A stretch of 38,752 nt of DNA from an uncultured beta proteobacterium (GCA_903905735.1 CAIVHU010000045.1:1-38752); one strand, 5' to 3'; counted from the first letter of the stretch, positions 1 to 9,377 are shown. A program made the numbers and translations. The notes: generated by a model not told the origin, from the letters alone.

Positions 1-201
1 CGCGCCTGGAGGCACCAAAAAACTCGTCGCTTGACGCGCAAATTACGAAGAAAATAATCGCCTAAAAACTAGTACGCTCTAAGTTATTGATTCTTAAAGG
101 TATTTTGAGACGGTTGTTAAAGTCCGGTTACGTCTTTGGCGCCCCGACAAGCGCATGAAGTGTAGATCAACTGAACCGCCGCCGAAACGATTACCAAACA
201 T
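1..201. other. Left-edge stretch with no gene seen
   Basis: No convincing reading frame, RNA gene or terminator is visible. The stretch is clearly richer in A and T than the rest of the window, for example around positions 40-120. It lies beyond the 3' end of dnaE and is followed directly by a copy of the dispersed repeat. It may hold the promoter region of a gene outside the window, or older mobile DNA, but nothing supports a firmer statement. Confidence 0.4.
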
Positions 202-254
202 AATAGCAACCAGCGCTTGCTGAATAAGGGCTACAGGCCAATTTCATTCATAAA
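202..254 (+). repeat. Dispersed palindromic repeat, copy A (dnaE 3' end)
   Basis: This copy carries the right-half motif AATAAGGGCTACAGGCC followed by the tail CAATTTCATTCATAAA. The inner part is an imperfect palindrome (AGCGCTT facing AAGGGCT). The repeat abuts and slightly overlaps the end of dnaE, so its last bases encode the final DnaE residues and the stop. The same arrangement, with the repeat directly 3' of a minus-strand gene, is seen at aroC. Confidence 0.75.
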
Positions 255-3200
255 CAATGTCGGCAGTGCCGGGCGCTGCCTGAGCCCACCAGCTGGCCAG
301 AGCGGCGTTGCTGGGGTAGAACTTGGCGCGCTCGCCCAGTTGCAGTTCCACACTGGCCGCGCCCTCGTCGCCCTGGCAGGTCAGGGCCATGCGCACCTGC
401 AGACCGTGCCACAGGTCGCCCTGCTCGGTCACTTCGCGCTGCGCCGGGTAGTCTTTGAGCAGCCGCGCCACATCCGGCACCTTGGCAGGGGGCTGGGCCG
501 CTCCATATGTGGCATCGGCAGGCCGCGCCAGCATCACGCGCAAATACTTGCCAAAGCGGCAACGCGCCTGCTCCAGGTCCCACACCTGCGTCACGGTCAG
601 CTGCAACCCGCCCGAAAAACGGTCTGGCTGCGCCTTGCCCATGACGATGATCAGTTCGTCGTCCTTGAGCAGGTGTTTGTGCGCGTTGATCAGCGCCTCG
701 TCCACCCGCGCGTCGATCACGCCAGATTTGTCGTCCAGCTTGAACAGCCCGAGCTTGCCGCGCTGGCCGTTGATGACGCGAAAGTCATTGACGATGCCCG
801 CCAGCAGTTGCGGCTCGCGGGTGTCGAGCAGTTCGGCAATCGGTCGGCGGGCAAAACGGCGCACCTCGCTTGCCACCTCGTCAAACAGATGGCCTGACAA
901 ATAGAAGCCGACGGCTGTTTTCTCGAAGGTCAGGTGCTCTTTCACGCCCCACGGTGTCGCCTGGATCAATTCGGGCTCCTGGGTGCTGGAGCCCACCTCG
1001 TCATCGCCAGCCATGTCAAACAGGCTGCACTGGTTGGCGTTGGCCAGCGTGGCAGCACCAAACTCGAACGCCAGATCGACGCTGGCCAGCAGCGTCGCCC
1101 GGTTCAGGTGAATGGCATCAAAGGCACCCGCCTTGATCAGCGCCTCGACCGTGCGTTTGTTGATACGCGTGCGGTCCACCCGGGCGCAGAAGTCAAACAG
1201 GCTCTTGAACGGGCCTTTCACATCGCCCATCGGACCCACACCACGGCCTTCACGCGCGGCCACAATGGCTTCAATGGCCTGTGCGCCGCTGCCCTTGACG
1301 GCGCTCAGGCCGTAGCGAATCACCGTATCAGACACCGGCTCGAAGCGGCTAAAACCCCGATTCACATCGGGCGGCTCAAACGTCAGCCCCATCTTCAAGG
1401 CGTCTTCCAGCAAGACCTTGAGCTTATCGGTATCGTCCATTTCCACCGTCATGTTGGCGCAGAAGAACTCGGCGGTGTAATGCACCTTGAGCCAGGCCGT
1501 GTGGTACGCCAGCAAGGAATAGGCGGCGGCGTGGCTCTTGTTAAAGCCGTAGCCCGCAAACTTCTCCATCAAGTCGAAGATTTCGTCGGCCTTGTCCTGG
1601 GTGATCGCGTTTTTGGCCGCGCCATCGCGGAAGATCTGGCGGTGCCGGGCCATCTCGTCGGCATCTTTTTTACCCATGGCGCGGCGCAGCATGTCGGCAC
1701 CGCCGAGCGAGTAGCCGCCCAGAATCTGCGCCGTCTGCATCACCTGTTCCTGATAGACCATGATGCCGTAGGTCTCGGATAGCATATTGGCGACCAGCGG
1801 GTGCGGGTACTCCACCACCTCGCGCCCATGTTTGCGCGCCACAAAACTCGGAATCAGATCCATCGGGCCGGGGCGGTACAGTGCGTTCAGGGCGATCAGG
1901 TCTTCCAGCCGCGTCGGTTTGGCATCACGCAGCATGCCCTGCATGCCGCGCGATTCAAACTGGAACACGGCCTCGGTCTTACCATCCTGAAACAGCTTAT
2001 AGGTGGCCTTGTCGTCCAGCGGCAAATTCTCAAAGGCAAAGTTTTCCTGCCCCGGGTGCCGTTTGACGATGAATTCACGGGCGATTTCCAGAATCGTCAG
2101 CGTGGCCAGGCCCAAAAAGTCGAACTTGACCAAGCCGACTGATTCCACGTCGTTCTTGTCGTACTGACTCACCGCCGACTCGCTGCCGGGTTGTTGGTAC
2201 AGCGGGCAGAAGTCGGTGAGTTTGCCCGGCGCAATCAGCACACCGCCAGCGTGCATGCCGATGTTGCGCGTCATGCCCTCCAACTTGCGCGCCAGCTCCA
2301 GGAGCGTGCGCACGTCTTCTTCCTTGGCCTCCCGCTCGGCCAGAATCGGCTCAGCCTCGATGGCATAGACCAGCTTGTCGTCTTTTTTGCGGTCTGGCGG
2401 CGGCAATTGCAGCGTCACGGCCACACCGGGCTTGTTGGGTATGAGTTTGCTGATGCCGTCGCAAAAGGTGTAACTCATGTCCAGCACCCGGCCCACGTCG
2501 CGAATCGCCGCGCGCGCGGCCATGGTCCCGAAGGTGGCGATCTGGCTGACCGCGTCCTTGCCGTATTTGTCCTTGACGTAGTCGATGACGCGGTCGCGGT
2601 TGCCCTGGCAGAAGTCGATGTCAAAGTCGGGCATCGACACCCGCTCGGGGTTCAAAAAGCGCTCAAACAGCAGGTTGTATTGCAGAGGGTCCAGGTCGGT
2701 GATTTTGAGCGCATAAGCGACCAGACTACCCGCACCCGAGCCGCGCCCCGGCCCGACCGGGCAGCCGTTGTTCTTGGCCCAGTTGATGAAGTCACCCACG
2801 ATCAAAAAGTAACCGGGGAACCCCATTTTCAGGATGGTGCCCAGCTCGAACTCCAGGCGCTCCACGTAGCGCGGCATCTCGGACTCGCGTTTGGCCGGGT
2901 CAGGGTACAGGTGCGCCATGCGCTCTTTCAGGCCCTCATGTGAGGCGTAGCGAAAGTATTCGTCGGCCCCCATCACCACGCCGTTGACCTCGGGAATGGG
3001 GAAGTCCGGCAACTGCGGCTTTCCCAGCACCAGGCTCAGGTTGCAGCGTTTGGCAATCTCCACGCTGTTGGCCAAGGCGCTGGGCACATCGGCAAACAGC
3101 TCGGCCATTTGCGCAGCGGTTTTGAAGTGCTGCTCACGGGTAAAGCGGCGCACGCGTCGCGGGTTGGCCAGAATCTCGCCCTCGGCGATGCAGACGCGCG

Positions 3201-3834
3201 CCTCATGCGCTTCAAAGTCTTCGGGTGCCGCAAACTGGATCGGATGCGTCGCCACCACAGGCAGGTTCATGCGCTGCGCCAACTGCACGGCAGCCGCCAC
3301 CTGCAGCTCGTCTTCCGGCCGACCGGCGCGCTGCAACTCAAGGTAAAAGCGGTGCGGAAACACGTTGGCCAGTTGCATCGCAGCGTCAAACGCCCGGGCT
3401 TCATCGCCCTGCAACAAGGCCTGCCCCACCGGGCCGGCCTGTGCACCTGAGAGACAAATCAGCCCGCCGTTGAGTTCGGTCAACCACGCCAGGCTGACGG
3501 TGGCCTGGGTTTTGGCGGCGTTTTGCGTCCAGGCGCGCGCCAATAGTTCCGACAAATTCAGATAACCGGCATGGTTTTGCACCAGCAGCAACACGCGAGA
3601 GAGTTGTGTGGCGTCTTTGCCCAAACCTTCGAGCCATATTTCAGCGCCGATGATGGGTTTGACGCCGCGCTTGCGACCTTCTTTGTAAAATTTGATGGCT
3701 CCGAACAGGTTGGACAAGTCGGTGATGGCCAAGGCGGGTTGCTGGTCCGCGGCAGCAGACTTGACAATCTCGTCAATCCGGTTGGTGCCGTCAATGACGG
3801 AAAATTCGGTGTGAAGGCGCAGGTGAACAAACAT
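244..3834 (-). CDS. dnaE: DNA polymerase III alpha subunit DnaE
   Basis: This is the catalytic subunit of the replicative DNA polymerase III holoenzyme. The N-terminus (MFVHLRLHTEFSVIDG) is the PHP domain typical of DnaE. The C-family polymerase core follows, with a GPGRGSGAGSLVAYAL loop and the acidic catalytic motif PDFDIDF near residue 400. A helix-hairpin-helix/thumb region and an OB-fold (around VNDFRVINGQRGKLGLFKL) lie towards the C-terminus. The length of 1196 residues is normal. The open frame reaches 11 codons further upstream, but the start at 3834 gives the conserved family N-terminus. It is divergent from the response regulator with only 34 bp between the two starts. I see no truncation or frameshift. 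Confidence 0.97.
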   Translation of the reverse strand: MFVHLRLHTEFSVIDGTNRIDEIVKSAAADQQPALAITDLSNLFGAIKFYKEGRKRGVKPIIGAEIWLEGLGKDATQLSRVLLLVQNHAGYLNLSELLARAWTQNAAKTQATVSLAWLTELNGGLICLSGAQAGPVGQALLQGDEARAFDAAMQLANVFPHRFYLELQRAGRPEDELQVAAAVQLAQRMNLPVVATHPIQFAAPEDFEAHEARVCIAEGEILANPRRVRRFTREQHFKTAAQMAELFADVPSALANSVEIAKRCNLSLVLGKPQLPDFPIPEVNGVVMGADEYFRYASHEGLKERMAHLYPDPAKRESEMPRYVERLEFELGTILKMGFPGYFLIVGDFINWAKNNGCPVGPGRGSGAGSLVAYALKITDLDPLQYNLLFERFLNPERVSMPDFDIDFCQGNRDRVIDYVKDKYGKDAVSQIATFGTMAARAAIRDVGRVLDMSYTFCDGISKLIPNKPGVAVTLQLPPPDRKKDDKLVYAIEAEPILAEREAKEEDVRTLLELARKLEGMTRNIGMHAGGVLIAPGKLTDFCPLYQQPGSESAVSQYDKNDVESVGLVKFDFLGLATLTILEIAREFIVKRHPGQENFAFENLPLDDKATYKLFQDGKTEAVFQFESRGMQGMLRDAKPTRLEDLIALNALYRPGPMDLIPSFVARKHGREVVEYPHPLVANMLSETYGIMVYQEQVMQTAQILGGYSLGGADMLRRAMGKKDADEMARHRQIFRDGAAKNAITQDKADEIFDLMEKFAGYGFNKSHAAAYSLLAYHTAWLKVHYTAEFFCANMTVEMDDTDKLKVLLEDALKMGLTFEPPDVNRGFSRFEPVSDTVIRYGLSAVKGSGAQAIEAIVAAREGRGVGPMGDVKGPFKSLFDFCARVDRTRINKRTVEALIKAGAFDAIHLNRATLLASVDLAFEFGAATLANANQCSLFDMAGDDEVGSSTQEPELIQATPWGVKEHLTFEKTAVGFYLSGHLFDEVASEVRRFARRPIAELLDTREPQLLAGIVNDFRVINGQRGKLGLFKLDDKSGVIDARVDEALINAHKHLLKDDELIIVMGKAQPDRFSGGLQLTVTQVWDLEQARCRFGKYLRVMLARPADATYGAAQPPAKVPDVARLLKDYPAQREVTEQGDLWHGLQVRMALTCQGDEGAASVELQLGERAKFYPSNAALASWWAQAAPGTADIVYE

Positions 3835-3868
3835 AACCTGCATTGTAGAAAGCAGCAAGGCGGTCAAC

Positions 3869-4519
3869 GTGAAGATACTGGTAGTGGACGATCATGCTTT
3901 GGTGCGCGCCGGCCTGTGCCAGGTGCTGCAGGGGCTGGACCCCGATGAGACCACCGAGGTCATTGAGGCGCAGGACTGCACCCGTGCCTTCGTGCTGGCT
4001 GCCGCCCACCCTGATCTGGACCTGGTGCTGCTGGACTACCACTTGCCTGACATGAACGGCCTGGCGGCCTTGAGTGTTTTTGGCAAGCGACACCCGGAGT
4101 TGCCGGTGGTGATCCTGTCGGGTTCGGCCAACCCCAGCATTGCGCAACGCGTGCTGGAGCATGGCGCTGCCGGATTCATCACCAAATCAGGCTTGAGCGA
4201 CGAACTGCTGCATGCACTGCGGCAAGTGCTCAGCGGGGAGGTGTACGCACCCGCTGGTTTCATACCGAACCAAAGCGCCAGCCAGCAGCCGTCAGACACC
4301 AGCGCCCCAATCTTCACACCGCGCCAGTTGGAGGTCTTGCAACTGCTGCTGGGTGGCTACAGCAACCGCGACATCAGCGAGCAGCTGTCCTTGTCCGATG
4401 AAACCGTCAAGAACCATGTCACCAGCATCTTGCGCGGCTTTGGGGTCAAAACCCGCACACAGGCCGCACTGGAAGCCGGGCGCTGGGGCTACGACAAGTC
4501 GGCACCCCTCGCCCGCTGA
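3869..4519 (+). CDS. LuxR/NarL-type response regulator
   Basis: This is a DNA-binding response regulator of 216 residues. The receiver domain (residues 1-115) has the acidic pair D7-D8, phosphoacceptor D56 in DLVLLDYHLP, S84 and K106. A LuxR-type helix-turn-helix follows at about 147-205, with TPRQLEVLQLLLGGYSNRDI and ETVKNHVTSILR. The start is GTG, with an AAGG Shine-Dalgarno-like sequence a few bases upstream. The gene converges on the hybrid kinase and their 3' ends overlap by 31 bp, which makes that kinase its probable partner. Target genes cannot be told from the sequence; the receptor operon next door is an obvious guess. Confidence 0.9.
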   Translation: MKILVVDDHALVRAGLCQVLQGLDPDETTEVIEAQDCTRAFVLAAAHPDLDLVLLDYHLPDMNGLAALSVFGKRHPELPVVILSGSANPSIAQRVLEHGAAGFITKSGLSDELLHALRQVLSGEVYAPAGFIPNQSASQQPSDTSAPIFTPRQLEVLQLLLGGYSNRDISEQLSLSDETVKNHVTSILRGFGVKTRTQAALEAGRWGYDKSAPLAR

Positions 4520-6450
4520 CCCTGTGGGTCCATCAGCAGATGGCGCAGCAGGCTGCGCAACTTGGCGGGACGCACGGGTTTATGCAAAAGCGTCAGCCCG
4601 GCAGCCTGCGCCGCCTGGATCAGGCCGGGGTCGGTATCACCGCTAATCAGGCAGGCTAGCGTGGCACGCCCTAAATGCTGCCGCAGCTGCTGCACCAACT
4701 GCATGCCGTCGGCACCCTCCTGCAAACGGTAGTCGCTGATAATCACATCGGGCAGCAGGCCCTGGGTCACACACTGCAGCGCCTCGGGCGCATCGCTGGC
4801 TTGCACCACAGTCATGCCCCAACTATCGAGTAAACCCGTCAGGGCTACGCGTGCCAAGGCATCGTCTTCCACCACCAGAGCGCATTTGCCACGCAAGTCA
4901 TCCGGCACAGGTTTGTCTTTTGGCAACTGGTCTGCACCATCCTGCTGCCTGGCCGCCGGCGGTAGGGTCAAAGTAAATCGCGTGCCATGACCGGGCCATG
5001 ACACCAGCGCCAAATCATGTCCAAGCAATTGGACAGTGCGCTGCACAATGTTGAGCCCCAGCCCCATGCCCTTGGTCCGGTCGCGCGCAGCGTTGCCCAC
5101 CTGATAAAACTCGTCAAAGATGGCCTGCTGGTGCTCCGGCGCAATACCAATGCCGCTGTCCCACACCTGCAACTGCACTTGACCAGAAGCACGCAGCCGT
5201 GCCGCCACCACCACCCCGCCGCGATCGGTATAACGCAAGGCATTGCCCACCAGATTGAGCAACATCCGGTAAATCAGGGTGGCATCGCTCATCACCCACA
5301 CATCAGTGGCGCGCACGCGCAGGGTCAAGCCCTTTTCAAGGGCCTGCGCGCTCAAGTCTTGCTGCAGCTGTTCAAACAATGCAGACAACGCAAACGGCCG
5401 CTTGTTCACCTGCACGGCCCGCGCTTCCAGTCGCGAGATGTCCAGCAGGCCGTCCAGCAGATTTTGCATGGCGCGGACTGAGGCATCCAGGTTGCCAATC
5501 AACTCGCTGGTTTGCCGGTCCTGCGGCAACTGCGCCAGCCGCGACACAAACAGCCCCAGGGCGTGCGTGGGCTGGCGCAAGTCGTGGCTGGCGGCGGCCA
5601 AAAAGCGCGACTTGGCCAAATTGGCTTGCTCGGCCTCGTCCTTCTTTTCGCGCAGCGCATGTGTGGCCAGCTCGATTTTCTGCTCCAGTTCAACCCGAGC
5701 CTGCGACAGACTGTCCGCCATCGCATAAATGTGGCGTTGCAGCTCATGCAAGGGGTCATGGTCACCGTTTTGATCGCGTAGCCGCTTGACAGCAACAAAG
5801 TCGCCCCGGCCAATACGTTCAATCAATTGGGTGATGTGGTTGATGGGGCGAATCACACCCCGGCTCAGATACACCGCCAGCGCCATACCAAAAAGCAGAC
5901 TCAAAGCACCGATCACACCGCCGGTCAACAACATCTCGCGCTTGCGTGTCTCGACCGTCTGACGCGAAAACACCACCACCACCTGCCCCATTTGCCTGGG
6001 TTGCTGATCAGACCCGAGCTCATTTTTGGTAAACAGATCGTCAAGCGCCATATCCACTGGAAACACCGGCTGGGCCAGCCAGTCCAGCCGCTTGCCCGGA
6101 ACAACGCCCTGGGTTTCCTGAGCGCTCATCAGAGGAGGGTAAACCCCGCCAGACTCACCCGCGCTGGCCAGAAGTTGCCCCCGAGCGTCCAGAATCGCCA
6201 CCCATCGGACATCAGACTCGTGCAATGCGCCAGCGGCCAGAGCCTGCAGTTGCGATTTATTTCCCGCAAACAGGCCATATTCGCTGGCCAGCGCCGCCTG
6301 ACGTACCACCGCGCGGTTGCGCTGGTCATAGGCCGTCTGCATGTCACCAAACCGCGCCAGCAGGAACACCACCGCCAGCAAGGTGCTGATCAAGGCCAGC
6401 GGCAACAAGGCAGCTATCAACAGGCGGCTGCGAATATTGAGCGCTTTCAT
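4489..6450 (-). CDS. Hybrid sensor histidine kinase with C-terminal receiver
   Basis: This is a membrane-bound sensor kinase of 653 residues. One transmembrane segment lies at about 9-33, followed by a periplasmic domain of about 145 residues, a second transmembrane segment at about 183-206, HAMP and a coiled coil to about 280. The H-box (SHDLRQPTHALGL, His289) belongs to the 'HDLRQP' class. The ATPase domain shows N403 in the N-box, DSGIG at 431, and GMGLGL from 461. A receiver domain follows from about 522, with D529/D530 and phosphoacceptor D573 in ISDYRL. Its start overlaps the stop of the binding-protein gene in an ATGA junction, so the two are translationally coupled. Its 3' end overlaps the convergent response regulator. 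The periplasmic domain probably reads the state of the neighbouring binding protein, by inference from context. Confidence 0.92.
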   Translation of the reverse strand: MKALNIRSRLLIAALLPLALISTLLAVVFLLARFGDMQTAYDQRNRAVVRQAALASEYGLFAGNKSQLQALAAGALHESDVRWVAILDARGQLLASAGESGGVYPPLMSAQETQGVVPGKRLDWLAQPVFPVDMALDDLFTKNELGSDQQPRQMGQVVVVFSRQTVETRKREMLLTGGVIGALSLLFGMALAVYLSRGVIRPINHITQLIERIGRGDFVAVKRLRDQNGDHDPLHELQRHIYAMADSLSQARVELEQKIELATHALREKKDEAEQANLAKSRFLAAASHDLRQPTHALGLFVSRLAQLPQDRQTSELIGNLDASVRAMQNLLDGLLDISRLEARAVQVNKRPFALSALFEQLQQDLSAQALEKGLTLRVRATDVWVMSDATLIYRMLLNLVGNALRYTDRGGVVVAARLRASGQVQLQVWDSGIGIAPEHQQAIFDEFYQVGNAARDRTKGMGLGLNIVQRTVQLLGHDLALVSWPGHGTRFTLTLPPAARQQDGADQLPKDKPVPDDLRGKCALVVEDDALARVALTGLLDSWGMTVVQASDAPEALQCVTQGLLPDVIISDYRLQEGADGMQLVQQLRQHLGRATLACLISGDTDPGLIQAAQAAGLTLLHKPVRPAKLRSLLRHLLMDPQGQRARGADLS

Positions 6451-7406
6451 GGCAAATGCTCCAGGCGACGCAAGGCCATGCGCAGGGAAGGGGCATCTGG
6501 GGACAAACCCAACGCGCGCGCCACATAGGTATTCACGCCAACTTCAAAATCATTGGGTTCGATCACATGATCAGGCAGCGGATTACCGCGCAAGACTGAA
6601 AGCGCCACCTCTGCGGCCTGGGTACCGACCTGCTCTGGCGTGGTGTACACCGCCAGCAAGGCACCGGCGCGCACATAGGCGGCCGAAAAAGCAACCATCG
6701 GAATGTGCGCGCGAAAGCTGGCCAGCAAAATATTTTGAATGGTGCTGCTGTTGAAGACCAGCGGGTCTGCCAGAGCCAGCAGCACATCGCTGTAATCGAG
6801 CACCCGCGGCAAGGCGCTGGACAAATCATCGGCCTGGGTCACGACACCTTCTTGCAGCTTCAGGTAGCTGGAGGCCAGCAGGAATCCCAGTTCAAATGCT
6901 TTGGCAGACGATTCAGGACCTGCAAGAACCCCGAGATGCCTGGCTTGGGGCAGCGCCAGCCGAATTAACGACAACTGGCGCGCCAGCGGCTGATCAAGTT
7001 GGATCGCACTCAGCCGGGCTGAGATCGCCTTGCCACTGCCGTGGAGGATGCGCTCAAAGCTGCGGCGCGGCAGCAATGCGCTCAAGACCGGGGTCTGCAC
7101 GTTGCCCGCCACCAGAACCTGGGTGGCTTCACTGCCCAAGGCCACAAAAATGGACGGACGTGGCGACTGGTCTGACTGGAGCCGTAGCGCCAGCTCGGAC
7201 GCGAATGACTGTGCAATGTCTGCCCGCGCAATACCATGCTGCGCCAGACTATCGGTCAGCGCTTCAGCGGCTTGCGCGTAAGCGGGCGAGGGGTCGCTGC
7301 TGACGATGATCACGCGCGCGGGTGGCAGCGATGCCTGCGCACACGCCACCGTGCCCGCAACGCATAGCGCCAGGCCAAGTAAACGTGATCGCAGACGGAT
7401 GCCCAT
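6447..7406 (-). CDS. Periplasmic substrate-binding protein (PF04392-like)
   Basis: This 319-residue protein has an N-terminal signal sequence (positively charged RLRSRLLG, then a hydrophobic stretch ending near VACAQA). The mature part looks like the two-lobed type I periplasmic fold of the 'ABC_sub_bind' family (PF04392), with VALGSEATQVL and LGVLAGPESSAKAFELG segments. No ABC permease or ATPase lies nearby, so transport by a local system is unlikely. It sits 9 bp after the receptor gene and overlaps the kinase start by 4 bp, which fits a co-receptor that presents a ligand to the kinase. The start at 7406 (ATG) was preferred to the TTG one codon upstream. The ligand is unknown. Confidence 0.75.
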   Translation of the reverse strand: MGIRLRSRLLGLALCVAGTVACAQASLPPARVIIVSSDPSPAYAQAAEALTDSLAQHGIARADIAQSFASELALRLQSDQSPRPSIFVALGSEATQVLVAGNVQTPVLSALLPRRSFERILHGSGKAISARLSAIQLDQPLARQLSLIRLALPQARHLGVLAGPESSAKAFELGFLLASSYLKLQEGVVTQADDLSSALPRVLDYSDVLLALADPLVFNSSTIQNILLASFRAHIPMVAFSAAYVRAGALLAVYTTPEQVGTQAAEVALSVLRGNPLPDHVIEPNDFEVGVNTYVARALGLSPDAPSLRMALRRLEHLP

Positions 7407-7415
7407 CAAACCTGC

Positions 7416-9377
7416 TCAGTCATCCACCCGAAGGGTGATAAAGGCCTGCCTCTGGAACAGAAAGTTGGACCGGTAATCGGCATAGGCCGCGCCCAGGTTC
7501 TGCACCACCAGCGCAATCTCACCACGACGCATGCCCCAACGCAGCGCCTTGGCCAGACGCACATCGGTGCGGGTCATGGCCACCGCACTGTCGGCCGCTG
7601 CGCCGACCAGCGTGGCCTTGCTGTTGTCGGCATGCATCAGGGTAAGTTCAAATTGCCCAGGGAGTTGCTGAAAGTAGGCGATGGAGCTGGCCAGCTGTGG
7701 GGCGGCGGTGGCAACCCCCAAATCAGCCGCATCATTGCGGGTGTAAGTTTGGTTCACGACAAATTGGCCCCCCGGCCAAGGCTTCCATTTGAACTGGTAT
7801 TCCAGCCCGCGGATGGCAAAACCCGCGCCGTTGGCATAGTTGCTGGGCAGGCCGCCATAGTAGGTCACATGCTCAATGAACTGGTTGATCTGCTCATGAA
7901 AAAGACGCACATCCAGATTCGCCCTGATTTGCGCAAACTCGCCGAGGTAGCCGATTTCACGTGACAGCACGTTTTCGGGCTGCAAATTGCCGGTGGCAAA
8001 GGTGTTCCATCCCAGCAGGTGTCCGTGATAGTTGAACTGGACATTGGCGAAATCTTCATAGGTGCTGGGCGGTCTGACCGCCTTGGAGACACCCACGCGC
8101 CAGGTTTGGGCGTCGGTCATGTGCCAGTTGAGCATCAAACGCGGCGACAGCGTGTCGCCGCTGACGCTGTCATGCTCGGCCAAAGCGCCGACGTTGACCA
8201 GCACGGTCGGCGTGACGCGCCATTCGACATTGCCAAACAGCCTTGTGAAATCAGTCACAAACGTCGTGTCGGTGTTGTAGAGGCCAGGCGACTGAACACG
8301 CTCGCTGCGAAATTCACCGCCGATGACGGTGCGCCAGTTGGGGCCTTGCCGCCAGGTGTACTGCAGCGACACCGCGTCACTGCTGGACTGACCGCTGGCG
8401 CTCACCGTGTAGACGTCATTGATGCCCAAAGAATAAGGAAACTTGTCCCCGTACTTTTCCTGGTTATGCGACAGCTTGAAAGCCAGGTCGGCATCTTCGC
8501 CCAGGCTGCGCCGCCAGTCGAGTTGTGCGTAGCTGGAATCAAAAGACACGTTGTGCCAGGGGTTGCCGACGAAGCCCAGCAGCCCTTTGCCCGAGTCGAT
8601 GTTCATCGCACCCAGCCGCACCTGCACTTCGTCCTGACCATTGGGGTGCATGTCCGATCGGAAGTTGACCCGCGAGACGCGGTTATGGCCATTGGCACCC
8701 TGCAGCCCGTCGTCGCCGCGCGTGTCGGCGGTCAGGCGAAACGTGCGCCCCAATTCACCCCAGCCAAAGCGCGCCTCTGAATCGCGAATGCCGTTGTCAC
8801 CAACTGTCACCGCACCCTGCAGCCCCAGCGTGTCGGCGGTGTCGCGCGTGACAATGTTGATCACCCCCAGGACGGCGCGCGCGCCATAGGCCGCCGAGTT
8901 GGAGCCGCGCAAGACCTCGATGCGCTCAATGTCTTCCAGCGCCACTGTCTCCAGTCCCGGGGCGATGCTGCCTATGAAATAAGGAGAATAAGCCGATCGG
9001 CCGTCAATCATCAATTCCAGCCGGTTGGAATAGCTGTTGAACGCGCCGTGGTAACTCACCTGCGGTGCCACGCTCTCAAACGAGTCACTGACCTGAAACC
9101 CCGGCACCAGCCGCAGCAGGTCGGCCACATCGCGCGCGCCTGATTGGCGAATCATGTCGCGGTCCAGAATGGTCACCGCACCGGGCGTTTCGTCCAGACG
9201 CTGGGGCAGGCGCGACACGCTCAGCACGATGGGCATGTCGCTCAGGAAATCTCTTTCAGACACCGAAGCGACCACCTGCGCCAGCACCTGGCCGCCAGAA
9301 AGAAAAGTGCCGACCGCCAACACGGCGTGCAAAAGACGCATCTCAACGCGTCGGAAATCATGTGAAAAAAATCGCAT
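7416..9377 (-). CDS. TonB-dependent outer-membrane receptor
   Basis: This is an outer-membrane beta-barrel receptor of about 653 residues. A signal peptide (RLLHAVLAVGTFLSGGQVLAQ) is followed by a plug domain with the characteristic order ETPGAVTILDRDMIRQSG, DVADLLRLVPGFQV, and IERIEVLRGSNSAAYGARAV. The rest is barrel strands, ending in an aromatic-rich C-terminus (RQAFITLRVDD). Three starts are possible (GTG 9407, ATG 9377, ATG 9341); 9377 keeps a plausible signal peptide and uses ATG. It is the first gene of a three-gene operon with the binding protein and kinase. No TonB, ExbB or ExbD gene is nearby, so energy must come from elsewhere. The substrate is not recognisable; siderophore, vitamin B12 or another small ligand are all possible. 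Confidence 0.88.
   Translation of the reverse strand: MRFFSHDFRRVEMRLLHAVLAVGTFLSGGQVLAQVVASVSERDFLSDMPIVLSVSRLPQRLDETPGAVTILDRDMIRQSGARDVADLLRLVPGFQVSDSFESVAPQVSYHGAFNSYSNRLELMIDGRSAYSPYFIGSIAPGLETVALEDIERIEVLRGSNSAAYGARAVLGVINIVTRDTADTLGLQGAVTVGDNGIRDSEARFGWGELGRTFRLTADTRGDDGLQGANGHNRVSRVNFRSDMHPNGQDEVQVRLGAMNIDSGKGLLGFVGNPWHNVSFDSSYAQLDWRRSLGEDADLAFKLSHNQEKYGDKFPYSLGINDVYTVSASGQSSSDAVSLQYTWRQGPNWRTVIGGEFRSERVQSPGLYNTDTTFVTDFTRLFGNVEWRVTPTVLVNVGALAEHDSVSGDTLSPRLMLNWHMTDAQTWRVGVSKAVRPPSTYEDFANVQFNYHGHLLGWNTFATGNLQPENVLSREIGYLGEFAQIRANLDVRLFHEQINQFIEHVTYYGGLPSNYANGAGFAIRGLEYQFKWKPWPGGQFVVNQTYTRNDAADLGVATAAPQLASSIAYFQQLPGQFELTLMHADNSKATLVGAAADSAVAMTRTDVRLAKALRWGMRRGEIALVVQNLGAAYADYRSNFLFQRQAFITLRVDD

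Noticed and set aside
79..116. A 38-bp stretch beginning CTAAG and ending near TGAGACGG, resembling a Tn3-family terminal inverted repeat
   Set aside because: The outer GGGG-type tip is missing, most of the middle does not match, and no transposase or resolvase is nearby.
934..1782. Long open frames antisense to dnaE and other genes
   Set aside because: High-GC codon use produces long antisense frames. None encodes a recognisable protein or has a convincing start site.
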